64,000 bases of DNA, taken from Cenococcum geophilum 1.58 (taxonomy: Eukaryota > Ascomycota > Dothideomycetes > Gloniales > Gloniaceae). The notes beneath the pieces were generated by a model. The model was not told the origin of the DNA and did not search any database. It saw nothing but the letters and a program-made list of their open reading frames with translations. The position numbers and the translations under genes are program-made. The stretch covers positions 62,001-126,000 of the forward strand of contig KV748247.1 in assembly GCA_001692895.1 (NCBI GenBank), in the 5' to 3' direction. Below, piece after piece: positions 35,498 through 47,860 of the stretch. How positions within the stretch are numbered: position 1 is the stretch's first letter; each line of letters begins with the position of its first letter.

Positions 35498-38400
35498 CTC
35501 CCTTTTAACCTAACCTTTAACTCATATATATAGAGTATTTGTATTAATAAACGTCTCTAGTGCCTTGTTTGGGTTCGCCTTTATTATTATATCTACTGGG
35601 TTATTTTAGCTATTAATCTATTAAATCTTAAAGAGTTTTTAACGCTTATAGGATTGCCGAAGTGCTATAATATTAATTATAAGGCGCTTTTTCTTTGTGG
35701 TACTAAGCTTGACTAAATACTTATTAAGGGAATATAAGTTAGTATATATAATTATAGGGATAACGGGAAGTGCGAGTTAATCTGTAATTATCTTTAGGGT
35801 AGTTCCAATTATAATTGCTATATTAACTTTGCTAACTATTCTATATATCTCTAACGCTAGAACGCTTTAAGTAATATACTTACTCTTAGTTAAGCTCTAA
35901 TAAATAAGGTTGCCATAGATTATAAAGTTATTCTCTTTAGTAGATTTATTTGCGATAATAATTTTATATTCTAACTAGGAGCTAAAATCTTTATTATTTA
36001 TAAACGATCTATTAATAAATATAAAGAGCTTAGCGGTGGGAAGATTAATAGGTACATAGAGTAGTCCCCAATCGAGATGGTTTATTTACTAAGAAAGACG
36101 CTTATTTAGGGTAAGAACGTTATCCTTAGTTAGTTTCTAGTGTTAAGTAGCAATAAAGAGATTAAATAAAGCCTTAGGTTAACAGATAGAAGTAATATAA
36201 GCTCCGCGAGTACGTTACTCCACGTATCCTTACTTTAGAGAATTAACGTTAATAATATTAATCTTCTTGCCTTAGCCCTTCTAGCGTAAAGTAATAGAAT
36301 CCTTATTTAGAGAGAGGATGCATTTATTAAAGAGTAATAGTGTTATTAAACCAAGCTTTTTCTTTAACTTTACTATAAGATTTACCTTTACTAGCTTATC
36401 CTCTTTAAGAGCTAAGAATTGGTCGTCTCCTAAGATAATTATATTATTAGATTATATACTAATGATTCCAAATAGGGTTCCCGTGATTATAATAAGGAAG
36501 TAGGGATTAAATATAGAAGTAGTTATTAAAAGCTTCTCTTTATAGTGCTTGCTATAGGTAGCCTACTAGTAAATTCCTACCTCTGCGATTCTATATAATG
36601 GCTTAAGCATAACTATAATCGTATCTTTAGGATACTGGTAGCGAATTTGCTCTGGAAGGTATACTAATATTAAGCGCTAAAGGTGCGTCTCTAATTAGGT
36701 ATAGGCTTAAGTAATATCTTATAAATAAACCACTATTTTATTTTTTTATTAAGGAGGGAGCTAATATAATAATAACTTACTAACTAGCTCGTTAAATTAT
36801 AGGAGATTATATAAGAATTATCTCTTTACTATTATTGTTATAACCTTAGATAATAAGCCTTAATTTCTTAAATAGGGCGTTAGTAGCTTTGCCCTTAATC
36901 TCATTAACTATCCTTAACTTAAAGATGCGAACTTTATTAAACTTAGTAGGGTTATACTTCTCGAATTTAAAGACTCCTCTTATAATAAGACTGTTGATCT
37001 CCTGCTTATTAGATGCTTAGAAAGGAGCTCCTAGGGTTATAATATAACCTTCCTTTTAGAGCTGTTTTGTAAGCTTAAAGTTAGCCCTCTCTTTAGCTGT
37101 TATAAAGGCTATTAATAACTTAACTTTATTCTTAATGGCGGCAATAAATTATTCTTTAAAATTAATAAGATGTTGGCGATTTCGTAATCCCTTTAGGCGA
37201 CCTCTACCGCGTTATGGTTGTAGCGCCTCTACTATAATTATATTGGGGTTATAGTCGCCTTCTAGAGCACGTTAATTATAGTTTTTCTTTAAGGTATCTT
37301 TTAGGGCATCCTACAGAGGCTTAAAATTGTTATCTTTATAGTAAGGCTTAATAATAGTTAAATGGAATTAAGTAGGTTTATAAGGCATCTAAATAGTATA
37401 AGTTTAACCATTAATTATAATAAGTTGGTATAGGCCTAACTATCCTCCCTTTTTATACTATATGTGTACTTTAGACTAGAGTAGCAGATCGAGCGTAGTT
37501 AAGGTGTTTAGGCTATTTCTTATTCCTAGTGCGTTATTAACCTAGTATATAGTGTAGAGACGTTATACCTCCTTTATTACCTTATAAATAGCCTCGGCTT
37601 ATTATATAATAGAGGGAGATAGTAGAGAATTGTTAGTTATTTAAGGGTAGGCGCTAAAGACTAATAATATAGGTATAAGTCTATCTAGGCTAGCAGAATT
37701 GTTAATAGCTTTAACAGCCAATTATTAGGTAAGTTCTTTACTAGCATCCTTTAGTTTTAAAGAGATAATCTTATATACGCGGCGTAAAAGCGTATAATAT
37801 CGCTCTACTTTTCTAATACTATTATATACCTTAACGGGGACTTCCTTAACCTTAATTGCCATTACCTTTATCTACTATTAGAACTTTATAGATAAGAAGT
37901 TCTTTTTTATATTATAGATAATTTAATTAGGGGGTCCTAAATAGATATTAATCTAGTATAACTAAAGGGTATCCTATACGTTTCTAGCTAATATATCTTT
38001 TAAAAAACGCGTGGCTTAGAAGGAGGTTAAAAAGTTAATAACTTAGAGCACTAGCTTGCCGCTAAGATATATAACGTTAATAATGATATAGAAGTTAAAG
38101 TTGTAGTTATTCTTAAGGGTGAACTTAAATCGGCTAGGGGACTTCTAGTTTATTTGGTAGTAATAGTAGTACTTTATAAGATACTTAATTGCCTTAACCT
38201 TAACTTTATGGCTTACTTGCTAAGGAACCCTAAGTAATTAATAAATAGATAGGTGGCTAAAACGATGGTATAGTTGGCGTAATTCTAACTTAGTTAAGTG
38301 GCTTTAGGTAATACTCTTTTCTAGTTAATAAAGGAGTAACTAGGGGTAACCCTACTTGCGTATAACAGGCACCTAATTATCTCCCTAAATAAGTATATTC

Positions 38401-41400
38401 TTAAGGTTATTAAGCCTAATGCTTAATTTATTTATATCTTTAATGCACAATAGAAACGGAGTATTTATAGGAATAATATGGAAAGTAATATATTCTAAGG
38501 GGGTTTAGACCCTAATTGTGCTAAGAGAGATTATAGTACCTTTACTAAAGCGAATTGTATATTGGCCTGCCGTTAATTAGTTAATCTAAATAGAGCTATT
38601 AAGCTGCTAAAGAGCTTAAACTTAAGGTTCTCCTACTATAAATACTCCTGCGGCTCTTATATCCGGTATAATACTATAGAAGATATACGCCAAGTATCTA
38701 TCGTTGAAGGAAAACGCGGAACTCTCCTTTAGCTTATTAAAGATATTTAATTTCGTAATAGAATGGAGCGTAGATTAATTATTAAGAACAGCGACGGTTT
38801 ATATACTATCTACCTTACTATACTTAATAAAGTATTAGTTAGGGAAGTAGTCCTTAATTTCCATATTTATAAGGAGCTGTTTAACTTTATTAACCTTACC
38901 CTTAAAATCTTTTACACCTTTTTATTAAACTAGGAAGCTTTAGAAGTAGGCTATAGTAACCTTACAATTTTTAACATTTCTTATACTCTAACGGAACTTG
39001 TTATATACCTCTTTTTATTTATTAAGGGAGTATCTAGTTAACTAGTAATTTAGCTTCTTATAAATATAGCACTTTTTTTAGCAATTACTTCGAAATAAAT
39101 CTCTATAAGGACCTCTATAATTACCTTATAGTTAACGTTAATTATACCCTCTTCTATATTCCCTACTACGGCTACTATATATTTAATTAGTCTAGTTATA
39201 GTTGAATTAATTAGGAATACTTAGTTAGGTAGGGTTTTCGGTATAGAACTGTTAAGATTCTTATATTTATATTATAGTACCTATAGCGGAGCGTAGCTTA
39301 GTATATACTCCTTTAAACGTATCTATAGGTTTATATAGCGCNAAGTTGCACTTANNAACGNTATAGNANNCTAAGATAACCTAGTCCCTTAGGCTGTTCT
39401 TATTTTAGTAAGTTTTAGTAAGGCTATATTAGATTTTCTAGAGTTTATTAAAGAGTAGTTAAAGGCACTTTAGATAAGTCTTTGTTAGGTTAAAAGTAAT
39501 AACTCTTTAGAACGTAGTCTCTCGCCATTTAGATATATAAAGTTAGCGATTCTTATTAGTCTTAAAGTGGGCTTTAGTAAGCTAAAGTATTATATTAAAG
39601 CTATAGTTTTTACCCGCAATATGGTCGTAATAGAATATTACTACCTATCCCTTTAACATAATAGAGAAAGCGTAGTGGTATTAGTGGTATTAAATTCTAA
39701 CCTTATTACAACAGTTATAAAAGACCTATAGTTTTGCTCCGAGTATATTATATAATTCTCCTCTAAACTTTTTCTCTTTATTTAAATATACCTTTATTAG
39801 ATTCGTAACTTCTTATAGTAAGGGGTTACTAGTTGGCTAAAGTAGAGGAGCTAGAGGCGGCAGAGGTGGAGAAAAAGTACCTCTTAGTAGGAGAGTACCT
39901 CTAGGTAGGAGAGCACCTTTAGGTAGGAGAGTAGCGTTCTAGGGGTTTCGTTTTAAATTAAAGTTGCCTTTTAAAGAATATAGGTTAGTTTTAGGTTTCT
40001 ATAGTTAACGTATAATCTTAGCTTCCGTCTATACTGGTTCTTCTATACTAGTAATAACGGCCTAAATATTACTAGCGATTGGGTTACTATTCTTAGTAAC
40101 GTATACCCCATTCCTACAGAGGAAGTCTTAAAAATCCTAAATAATATTAATATTGCCAAGTGCCCAGGTGTTAGCGGTCTATCCTACGAAATCCTCCCTA
40201 AAATATTCCTATAGCTGTAAGTTAGCGTAGTATCTATTTTGGTAGCATATAATATAGTGTAGGAGAAAGCTATTAACTTGTTTTGCGGTATAAGTTATTA
40301 TATTAAAGGTAAATTTGTCCCAATTTTTATTAATAAGTTTCGCGTATAAAGCTACCCCTAGTAGTAAAGAGTCTTCCTAGTTATTTAAAGTAGGCGTAGC
40401 CATGTTTTCGGAGGGAGGGAAGTGTTATTGGCGTAGGGATTGTCGTTTAGTACGCGTTCGTGATGTGTATTTGTCGTTTAGTACGCGTTTATGACGTATA
40501 TTTGCGATTATAGGGCTTAAGACCAGTTCTAGCCTTAAATCGCGAAGACTTATAAAGCGTATTATTCTGCGTAATAGACGCAAGAATCTATAATCTTAAA
40601 AAGGCTTAGGACTAGTTCTGGCCTTTAAATCCTTAGATTTATAGAAGAGTTCTATTTAAGGTTTGGGACCAGTTCTAACCTTAAAAGACAGCTTCCTCTA
40701 GCACGAGTAGTACTGGTATAGTGGCTTGTCTCTTCTTAGTGAAATACCTAGCTATTCTGTGGTATAATAGTAAAGTTAACTACTAATTAGTATTGGTTAC
40801 ATAAGGTAATATCACGTAGCTACAGTTCGTAGATAGTATGATAGTTATTATTCTTGTATATTCTGAAGAAAGGGGTAAGGAACTTAAGGTTCCTTACTAC
40901 GCTAGTGCCGCGGCGACATGTGACGGCAATATGCCTTATATGGTGACTACTTGCCTTTATTCCCAACAAGAACTTTAAAAGGGTTAAAGTCGGGAACCTT
41001 AAATAACGGGAAAGACTTTTAAGGTTAACCTAATACCTATCTAGCACCTTTATAGGAATACTTTAAGAAGTTAAGAGAAAACTCCGGAGGTAGATCCTAT
41101 TAGAAAAATAAGTAGGGTAATAACCGCACTAATAATCTAAAAAAAGCCCTAGTTATAAACCTCTCCTAGCTATAACTAGGGCAAGATATAGAAGGAAAGA
41201 CTCTCTGTATTGCTATTAAGCTAGAAATAACACTCCTTATAAGTAAGGTATAATAGTTCTAAGCACTATATAATAGCGGCGCCGAAATTAATCTTATATA
41301 ATATAATTTGGTAAAAGAGTATAAACTTATCCTATTATAAAGGTAGCGGAAACCTATTATAGGCTTCCTAAATAAGCATTAGATTAAACTATATAGTGCC

Positions 41401-44400
41401 TATAAGCTTATAGTATTAGTAGCCAATATATATAACTGTACCAAGGTAGTTAGCCCACAACCCTTTTAGGCGGCTAACTTTGTAAGTTATAACCTTATCC
41501 TTAGATACCCTTACCTAGCGGAAGTAGATCCTAAAATACACTTTAAGACTAGAGCTTTTAAATAGTAGAACGATAAAGATTTAAAAGGGCGTATATTACT
41601 AATAAGCCTAAAGGATATCCTAAAGAATATAGCCCTAGGCGAAATAATATACGCTCTATACCTAAAGGAGTATTAAATCTAACCCCTATTTAATAGCAAG
41701 ATAGGTATAAAGCCTAGTATAGGTAATAACCCCTCTATAACGGAGACCCTATAAGGAACTACCGGATAGGTCGCGGAGATATTATAGGGAGGTAGCGATC
41801 TTAAGGATCTTATAAGATACTTTAACCGCTATAGGTTACTCTGGCTTAAGCAATATACGGAGAGTATATTACAGCACCTTAAACGCTTTATTAAGGAGTT
41901 CTCTACCCTCTACTAGCTACCGCATAAAACGGTTTAATATACGGTGGCAACTATATATAAGCAACCACTATAGCGTATAACGCTGCCCGTAAGTATTTTA
42001 AGGGAGCTTTAGGACCTACCTGATGATAATGTAGAGGATAAACGCGACCCCAATTTGTTAAATATTCTAGTAGGCCTAAGGGACTTACTAAGGGTATTTT
42101 CGGGTAGGAGAGCTAAAGTCCTACTATAGAACTTAGAGTACGATTATATAATTAATTTAAAAAAAAGGTAAATAACTACTAAACCTTCCTATCTATAACC
42201 TCTCGCGTAAAGAGCTTAAGATCCTATAGGAGTACCTTAATAGGTTACTGGAAAAGGGGTAAATCTAGCCTAATAAGTTACCGTTAGGCGTACTAATCCT
42301 CTTTATCCTAAAACTAAATAGAACTATAAGGCTATATATAGACTATTACGGTCTTAATAAGATTATAATTAAGAACCGTTACTTACTGCTACTAGTTAGT
42401 GAAATGCTAAATCGACTATTTAGGGTGAAGATCTTTATAAAGCTAGATCTATAAGACGCCTATTATAGGCTCTATATTAAAGAAGGGGATAAGTAAAAGA
42501 CCGCTTTTAAGACCTAATATAGCCACTTTAAGTATCTAGTGATGCCTTTTGGGCTAGCTAATACGCCTATAATATTCTAATCGTATATTTATAGAGCCTT
42601 AGGGGGACTAGTTAACCGCATATACGTCGTCTATTTAGATAACATCTTAATCTACTTAGAAGATAAGAATTAACACGAGCAATATGTCCGCGAAGTGCTG
42701 GAATGTTTAGATAATTAGGGCCTTTACGCTAAGGCGTTAAAGTACGTCTTTAATACTAAGTAGGTCGAGTTTCTGGGTTATATTATAACGCCTATAGGTA
42801 TAGTTATAGACCTAGTACAGGTATAAATAATCTAAGAGTGGCCGGAGCTAGAGAGCTACTAGGATATCTAAGTGTTCCTAAGCTTTGCTAATTTCTATAG
42901 GCGCTTTATCTATAACTACTTAAACGTCGCCTAATACCTATTTAACTATATTATAGAAGCTTTCTAAGACCCAACCTAAGGAGTAAAAAGCTTAAAGGCG
43001 GTAAGGAAGAAAACTAAGAAGGGACTAACTAAATAGTATAAGCTATAGTTATGGCCTAGAAAGGTTTAGGAGGCCTTTTAGGAACTTTGTATAAAGTTTA
43101 TAGAAGCTCTATTACTATAGTATTTTAACCTAGATTAGCTATTAATAATAATTACTAATATATTAAATTTTGCCCTTATTAGTATTTTACTATAACCTAA
43201 TAGGCATCTAGATACTACCCAGCTCTATTAAAAACCAGTAGCATTTTATAGTAGAAAATTCTAAGGACCTAAAGTTAGGTATTATACCCACGATATGGAA
43301 CTACTAGCTATAGTTAACTGCTTTAAATAGTGGCGACACTACCTTAAGTATGTAAGCTATACCACTTATATACTTTTAGATTACTATAATCTACGCTACT
43401 TTATAACTATAAAGGAGCTTATACCTTAATAAGCTAGATAAGTAGAGGAGCTTATATAATTTAATTTTGAGATTAAATATAAGCTAGGGGAAAATAACCC
43501 TACTAATAAACTGTTATAACGGCTAGACTATGCCAAAGGCTTTAAAATAGGAGAAGGAAAACAGATAATAGATATCTTACTCCCTATATTATAGAATAAG
43601 CTCCGGGTATAGGATACTTAAGCACCTATAGCTCTATGCACTAAGTCTTAGGCGGCATAAGCCCTATTAGTTTCTACTAACGTTCCGGCTAGTACCTAGT
43701 CCGTTACTAATAAGGGTCTAAATATACCTAGATAGGACGTCCCTAATATATTCTTAGAACCTAGTAATATACCATCCCTAATTACTAAGCTATCCCCTTA
43801 AACTAATAGCGAAGCTATAAAGCAATTGGAACTTGGAGCCCTATAATAACTAAAGGACTTTAACCTTGTAGCGGCCTTCCTAATATACGCGCATTAAAGA
43901 GTTATAAGATCTATAGTACTATCTAGTCTTATACTTAGAGCAGTATAGGATAAAATAGCTTTTACCCGGGAACTATCTAAAGGGTTAACAGATTTTATCC
44001 ATAAGGTATAATGGAGGGACGCTTCCTATACCATCCTTAATATAGAAGTAGACCGGAAATGTAATAGAAAGGAAGCTGCTAGGCGCTACTATTAGGAACT
44101 AGACCTAATAGGCCTACTATATAGAGGTAGTAAGGTTTAGGTGCTATAAGAAGCAAATCTATAATAGAAGATTCTTATAAAGAATTACGATAATCCTCTA
44201 AGCGGCCACTATAGTTAAGCAAAAATAGTAGAATTACTTTAACGCAAATACTATTGGCTAAGGCTTAATTAGGAAGTAAAGGAGTACATTAGCTATTATA
44301 AGAAGTGTTAAGTATATAAAATCCATAGGCATAAGCCATAGGGTCTACTTAAATCAGTTCCCCCCGCTAGTAAGCTATAGTAACATTACGCTATAGACTT

Positions 44401-45599
44401 TATTACGGATCTCCCGCCATCTAAAAATGGCTAAGGACGAATATATAATTTAGTTCTTATACTTATTAATAGGTTTTTAAAGTACGTCTAATACCTTCCC
44501 GTTAATAAGACAATTAATATATAAGAGCTTACTAACCTAATTAAGGAGAAATGCTTTCTTAAAGTAGATTAGCTGTACTCTATTATTACTAATAGGGGCA
44601 GTATCTTTATAAGTTAGTACTGGTTAAATCTATGCTTCCATTTAAAGATAGACCACTGTTATAGTACGGCTTTTTACCTATAGATAGATGGGTAAATGGA
44701 ACGCTAAAACTAGGAACTGGAGTCTTACCTATGGATGTATTTAAACTACTAGTAAGATAATTGGTGCGAGCTACTTCCGTACGTAGAGTACGCTTATAAT
44801 TTAAAGTAATACGTATTATATAAGTATATACCAATCCGGATTGCCTATGGCGTCTAATTATTTGGATTTAATAGTATACCTAATAATTACTAGCTAAGGC
44901 CGCATGATTAGTTATGGGATCCTACTAGAAAGTCTAAGAATATCCACTAGAGAGTATAAGGATACCTCTAGGAATAGGAGGAGTAATAAAAGTATATAAA
45001 GTAGAGCCTATAAAATGCCTAAAAGTAGTAGAGACTTTAGTATAACTGTAAGCATTAGGATAAGCATTTCGGAGTAGGCGATAAGGTTCTATTACGTTTA
45101 ATAAATATTAAGACTTATTGACTATTAAAGAAGCTTAATATAAAATACCTAGGTCCCTTTTAAGTTAAGGAATAAATTAATAAGCTAGCCTACTGTCTCT
45201 AGCTACCCCTATCTATAGCCCGTATATATTTAGTATTTTATATAAACCTACTAGAGCTATAGTATAGACTACTACTAAAAAAGAACTTCCGTTTAGGCCC
45301 AATTAAATACCCTAAGGTAGTAGGTGAGTGGTACGAGGTTAAAGCTATACTACGCTATAAGTCTATTAAGAATAAGCTTTAATTTAAAGTTAAATAGCTA
45401 GGCTAGCCTATTAAGGACTTTATATAGGAACTAGAGGATTACCTTAATTATTACAAAGATATTTTAAAAGAATATTAGAACTAAGGTCTACAATCCATAA
45501 GTCGCAGAAAGCGCTTTAATACTATAGTGTTATCGCGACCTATAAAGAAAGCTCGCGAAAAGAGTAAATAGGTTAAATTGGATATAGAACGGACAGGCT

Positions 45600-47860
45600 C
45601 CAGAAACTATAGGGATAGGGCTATAGCCTAAGGTAGGACGGGTCCTTAGCCTTTTTACGTATATAGCATAGAGTTAATAGGGCATTTTGCTAGAATTACA
45701 CTCCTATTTATTAATCTATACTAGGAATATTATTCCTAGGGCTTCTAAGCCCTTTCTAAAAGCCTTATAAGGCCTTCCTAAGCATCTAATTAAGGTCCTT
45801 AATTGCTACTATATATAAGAACAAATCCTAAAAGTCTAAACCATAAATGCCAAATCTAAACAGCCACTACGCCTTATCATTATTAGAAGTAGGATTAGTA
45901 TCTATTAGGCTACTAAGTAATAGCTAATAAAAATAGGATTTAGATGCCTTGGTAAGTATATAAGTAGGTATAAAAATAGGGGTAGAATAATAAGGTGTAG
46001 CTAGAGTAGAGACTCTTAAACGCTTAATACTAATATTGGGTCTAAACCAATACTAATAAAGCTCTTGCGGTGTAAGCTTATAGTTAATAAAGATACGCTT
46101 AAGCCTAGAATAAATAGAGACGTTAGCTGGCTAGTATAGTCCAGAACCACTAAGACCTTACTACGGTAACTATTAGTTACCTATCTACTAGGTACCTAAA
46201 GGGTAACCTACCTAATACCTTATTATATTATGCTCTTTTAAAACTTGACGCGTATACGCGAACTCCTTCCTATAATAAACGGCAACCTTCTTCTTATTAC
46301 CCCTATCCCTTACCCTATCCTTAGTATACCAACCTTACTCTTATATTAGGCGTTACTAGCTAGCTTACTAAGAATTATAGGCAGTGTAGATGGCCGTGGC
46401 ATAGTCATAAATTTGGCTAAGTTGTTTAGCATTTACGCTAGAATAAGAAAGAGCCCGGGCGATATATTAGTTAAGGACATTAAAGGAACGTCGCCACTTA
46501 GGCCTAGGCTATTAAAGCTTAAAGTCAGTAATAGAAATCTATTAAAGATAGAAAAGCTTACCTTAATGCAACTGCCGCTTTTAGTACGCATGCATTAATT
46601 ATAAGGACTAAAGGTATTGGATCTAACGCAGTGCGTCTTATTATAAGCCTCTAGAATCCTATTATTAGATTTCTAGTCTTTTAAAGACGTGCAGGTAAAA
46701 TCATTTAGGTAGGACCAGCACTAGTTGCGGGTTAGTAGAGGTTGGGGTTCTATATATAAAGGTAGGGCTAGGATACGCTATAGAATTTACTTAGAAGAGT
46801 AGTTAGCAGGAGAACAAAGAGGTATATTAAATTAATAATAAAAAAGAACAAAATCTTAATAATATATTAAAGATACGTCCAAATTGGACAAAGGTTAATA
46901 ATGGGAAGTAAGGTATTAAGGAAAAGGATTAAGCTTAATAAGTAAAGTGTCTTTATACTTTACCGTCTAATACCCTTTTAGTAAATAGCCGCAACCTTAC
47001 CGATATAACTCCGTTATAATAGCGTTATTTAAAAGGAAGGAAACACGCGTATAAGTTATTTAACCATTACTTCCTTATAAAAACTAACTACGCGGCCAGG
47101 GGAAGGCAATTAAGATATTAAATTAAAGACGTATATAGGTTAAATTAGACCTAAAACGATACTATAATATTAAAGGATAATGTTATAGACGTTCTTAATA
47201 ATCGTATAATAGCTATAATTGCTATTACGAAATGTCCCTAGTTGCTAGGTAGTAGAACTACGCTAAATATATAGTACAGGACCACTAGATTTAAAAGCAT
47301 ATATACCAAATCTTAAGAGATAAGTCTCTTTAATTAACTAATTAATACCTCAACCGTATTTAATAGCCTAAGGGTAAATATAGGAGTAATGCGTTAGTAA
47401 CGCAGAGGATTATAAAAAAAGGATTATAAGAAAGAATTATAAACCATATCTTAGCAGTTAAAGATAATAGCAAGCTAAGGCTCTATACGTTAAATCCCAT
47501 ACTAAAAGGTTCTACGGAACTATACTAGAACACTAAATTACCTATAATACTTGTGATTAATTACAGACTGGCATAAAGGCTTAAAAGCAGAGTTATATAA
47601 AAATCCCTATATTAGCTTAGGTAGTTACTAGTATACTTCTAGTAGGCTTCTAATGGGTCTCCTAGCAATCCTCGCGTCTTTTCTCTAGTTATGTTTTTTC
47701 CTTATTAAGGTTTTTCAGGAGTTTAAAGCAGGGGTTAGATAGATAGATAATATATAGCGGTATACTAACACCTCTCTAATATCTCTCCGAACCTCTTCCG
47801 GGATAAACCCTTATAATCTCCCTACCGCAAGGTAATGGCGATCGGGGGCCGACTATAAGA
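45600..47860. other. Unassigned 2.3-kb segment inside chromovirus C
   Basis: Between the chromodomain and the purine tract of C lies sequence not expected in a chromovirus. A stretch near 46,735-46,790 with TATATATAAAGG looks like a promoter. The part at 46,980-47,300 has the composition of decayed coding sequence on the plus strand, but I do not recognise it. No LTR or TIR pair bounds it. It could be an extra ORF of C, an older insertion, or captured sequence. Confidence 0.45.

Larger units (their letters stand above)
34921..40968 (-). mobile_element. Ty1/copia retrotransposon, copy C2 (whole outline)
   Basis: A copia fossil on the minus strand with LTRs of 178 bp (34,921-35,098 and 40,791-40,968) and a perfect AGAAC target duplication (34,916-34,920 and 40,969-40,973). 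It is related to C1, but its LTR lacks the triple GCAAATTGCC repeat, so it is a different subfamily. Coding order on the minus strand: gag (about 40,400-39,400), protease, integrase (about 38,400-37,700), reverse transcriptase (about 37,050-36,300) and RNase H (about 36,100-35,550). Between RNase H and the 3' LTR it carries two foldback modules. The leader holds a roughly 33-bp tandem duplication (about 40,439-40,505) that is single in C1. Ambiguous bases occur at 39,342-39,370. Dozens of changes. Inserted in gag of chromovirus C. Confidence 0.9.

Noticed and set aside
46413-46598. A 61-codon plus-strand frame in chromovirus C
   Set aside because: Short, no recognisable domain, and within decayed element sequence. 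Kept only as part of the unassigned 2.3-kb segment.
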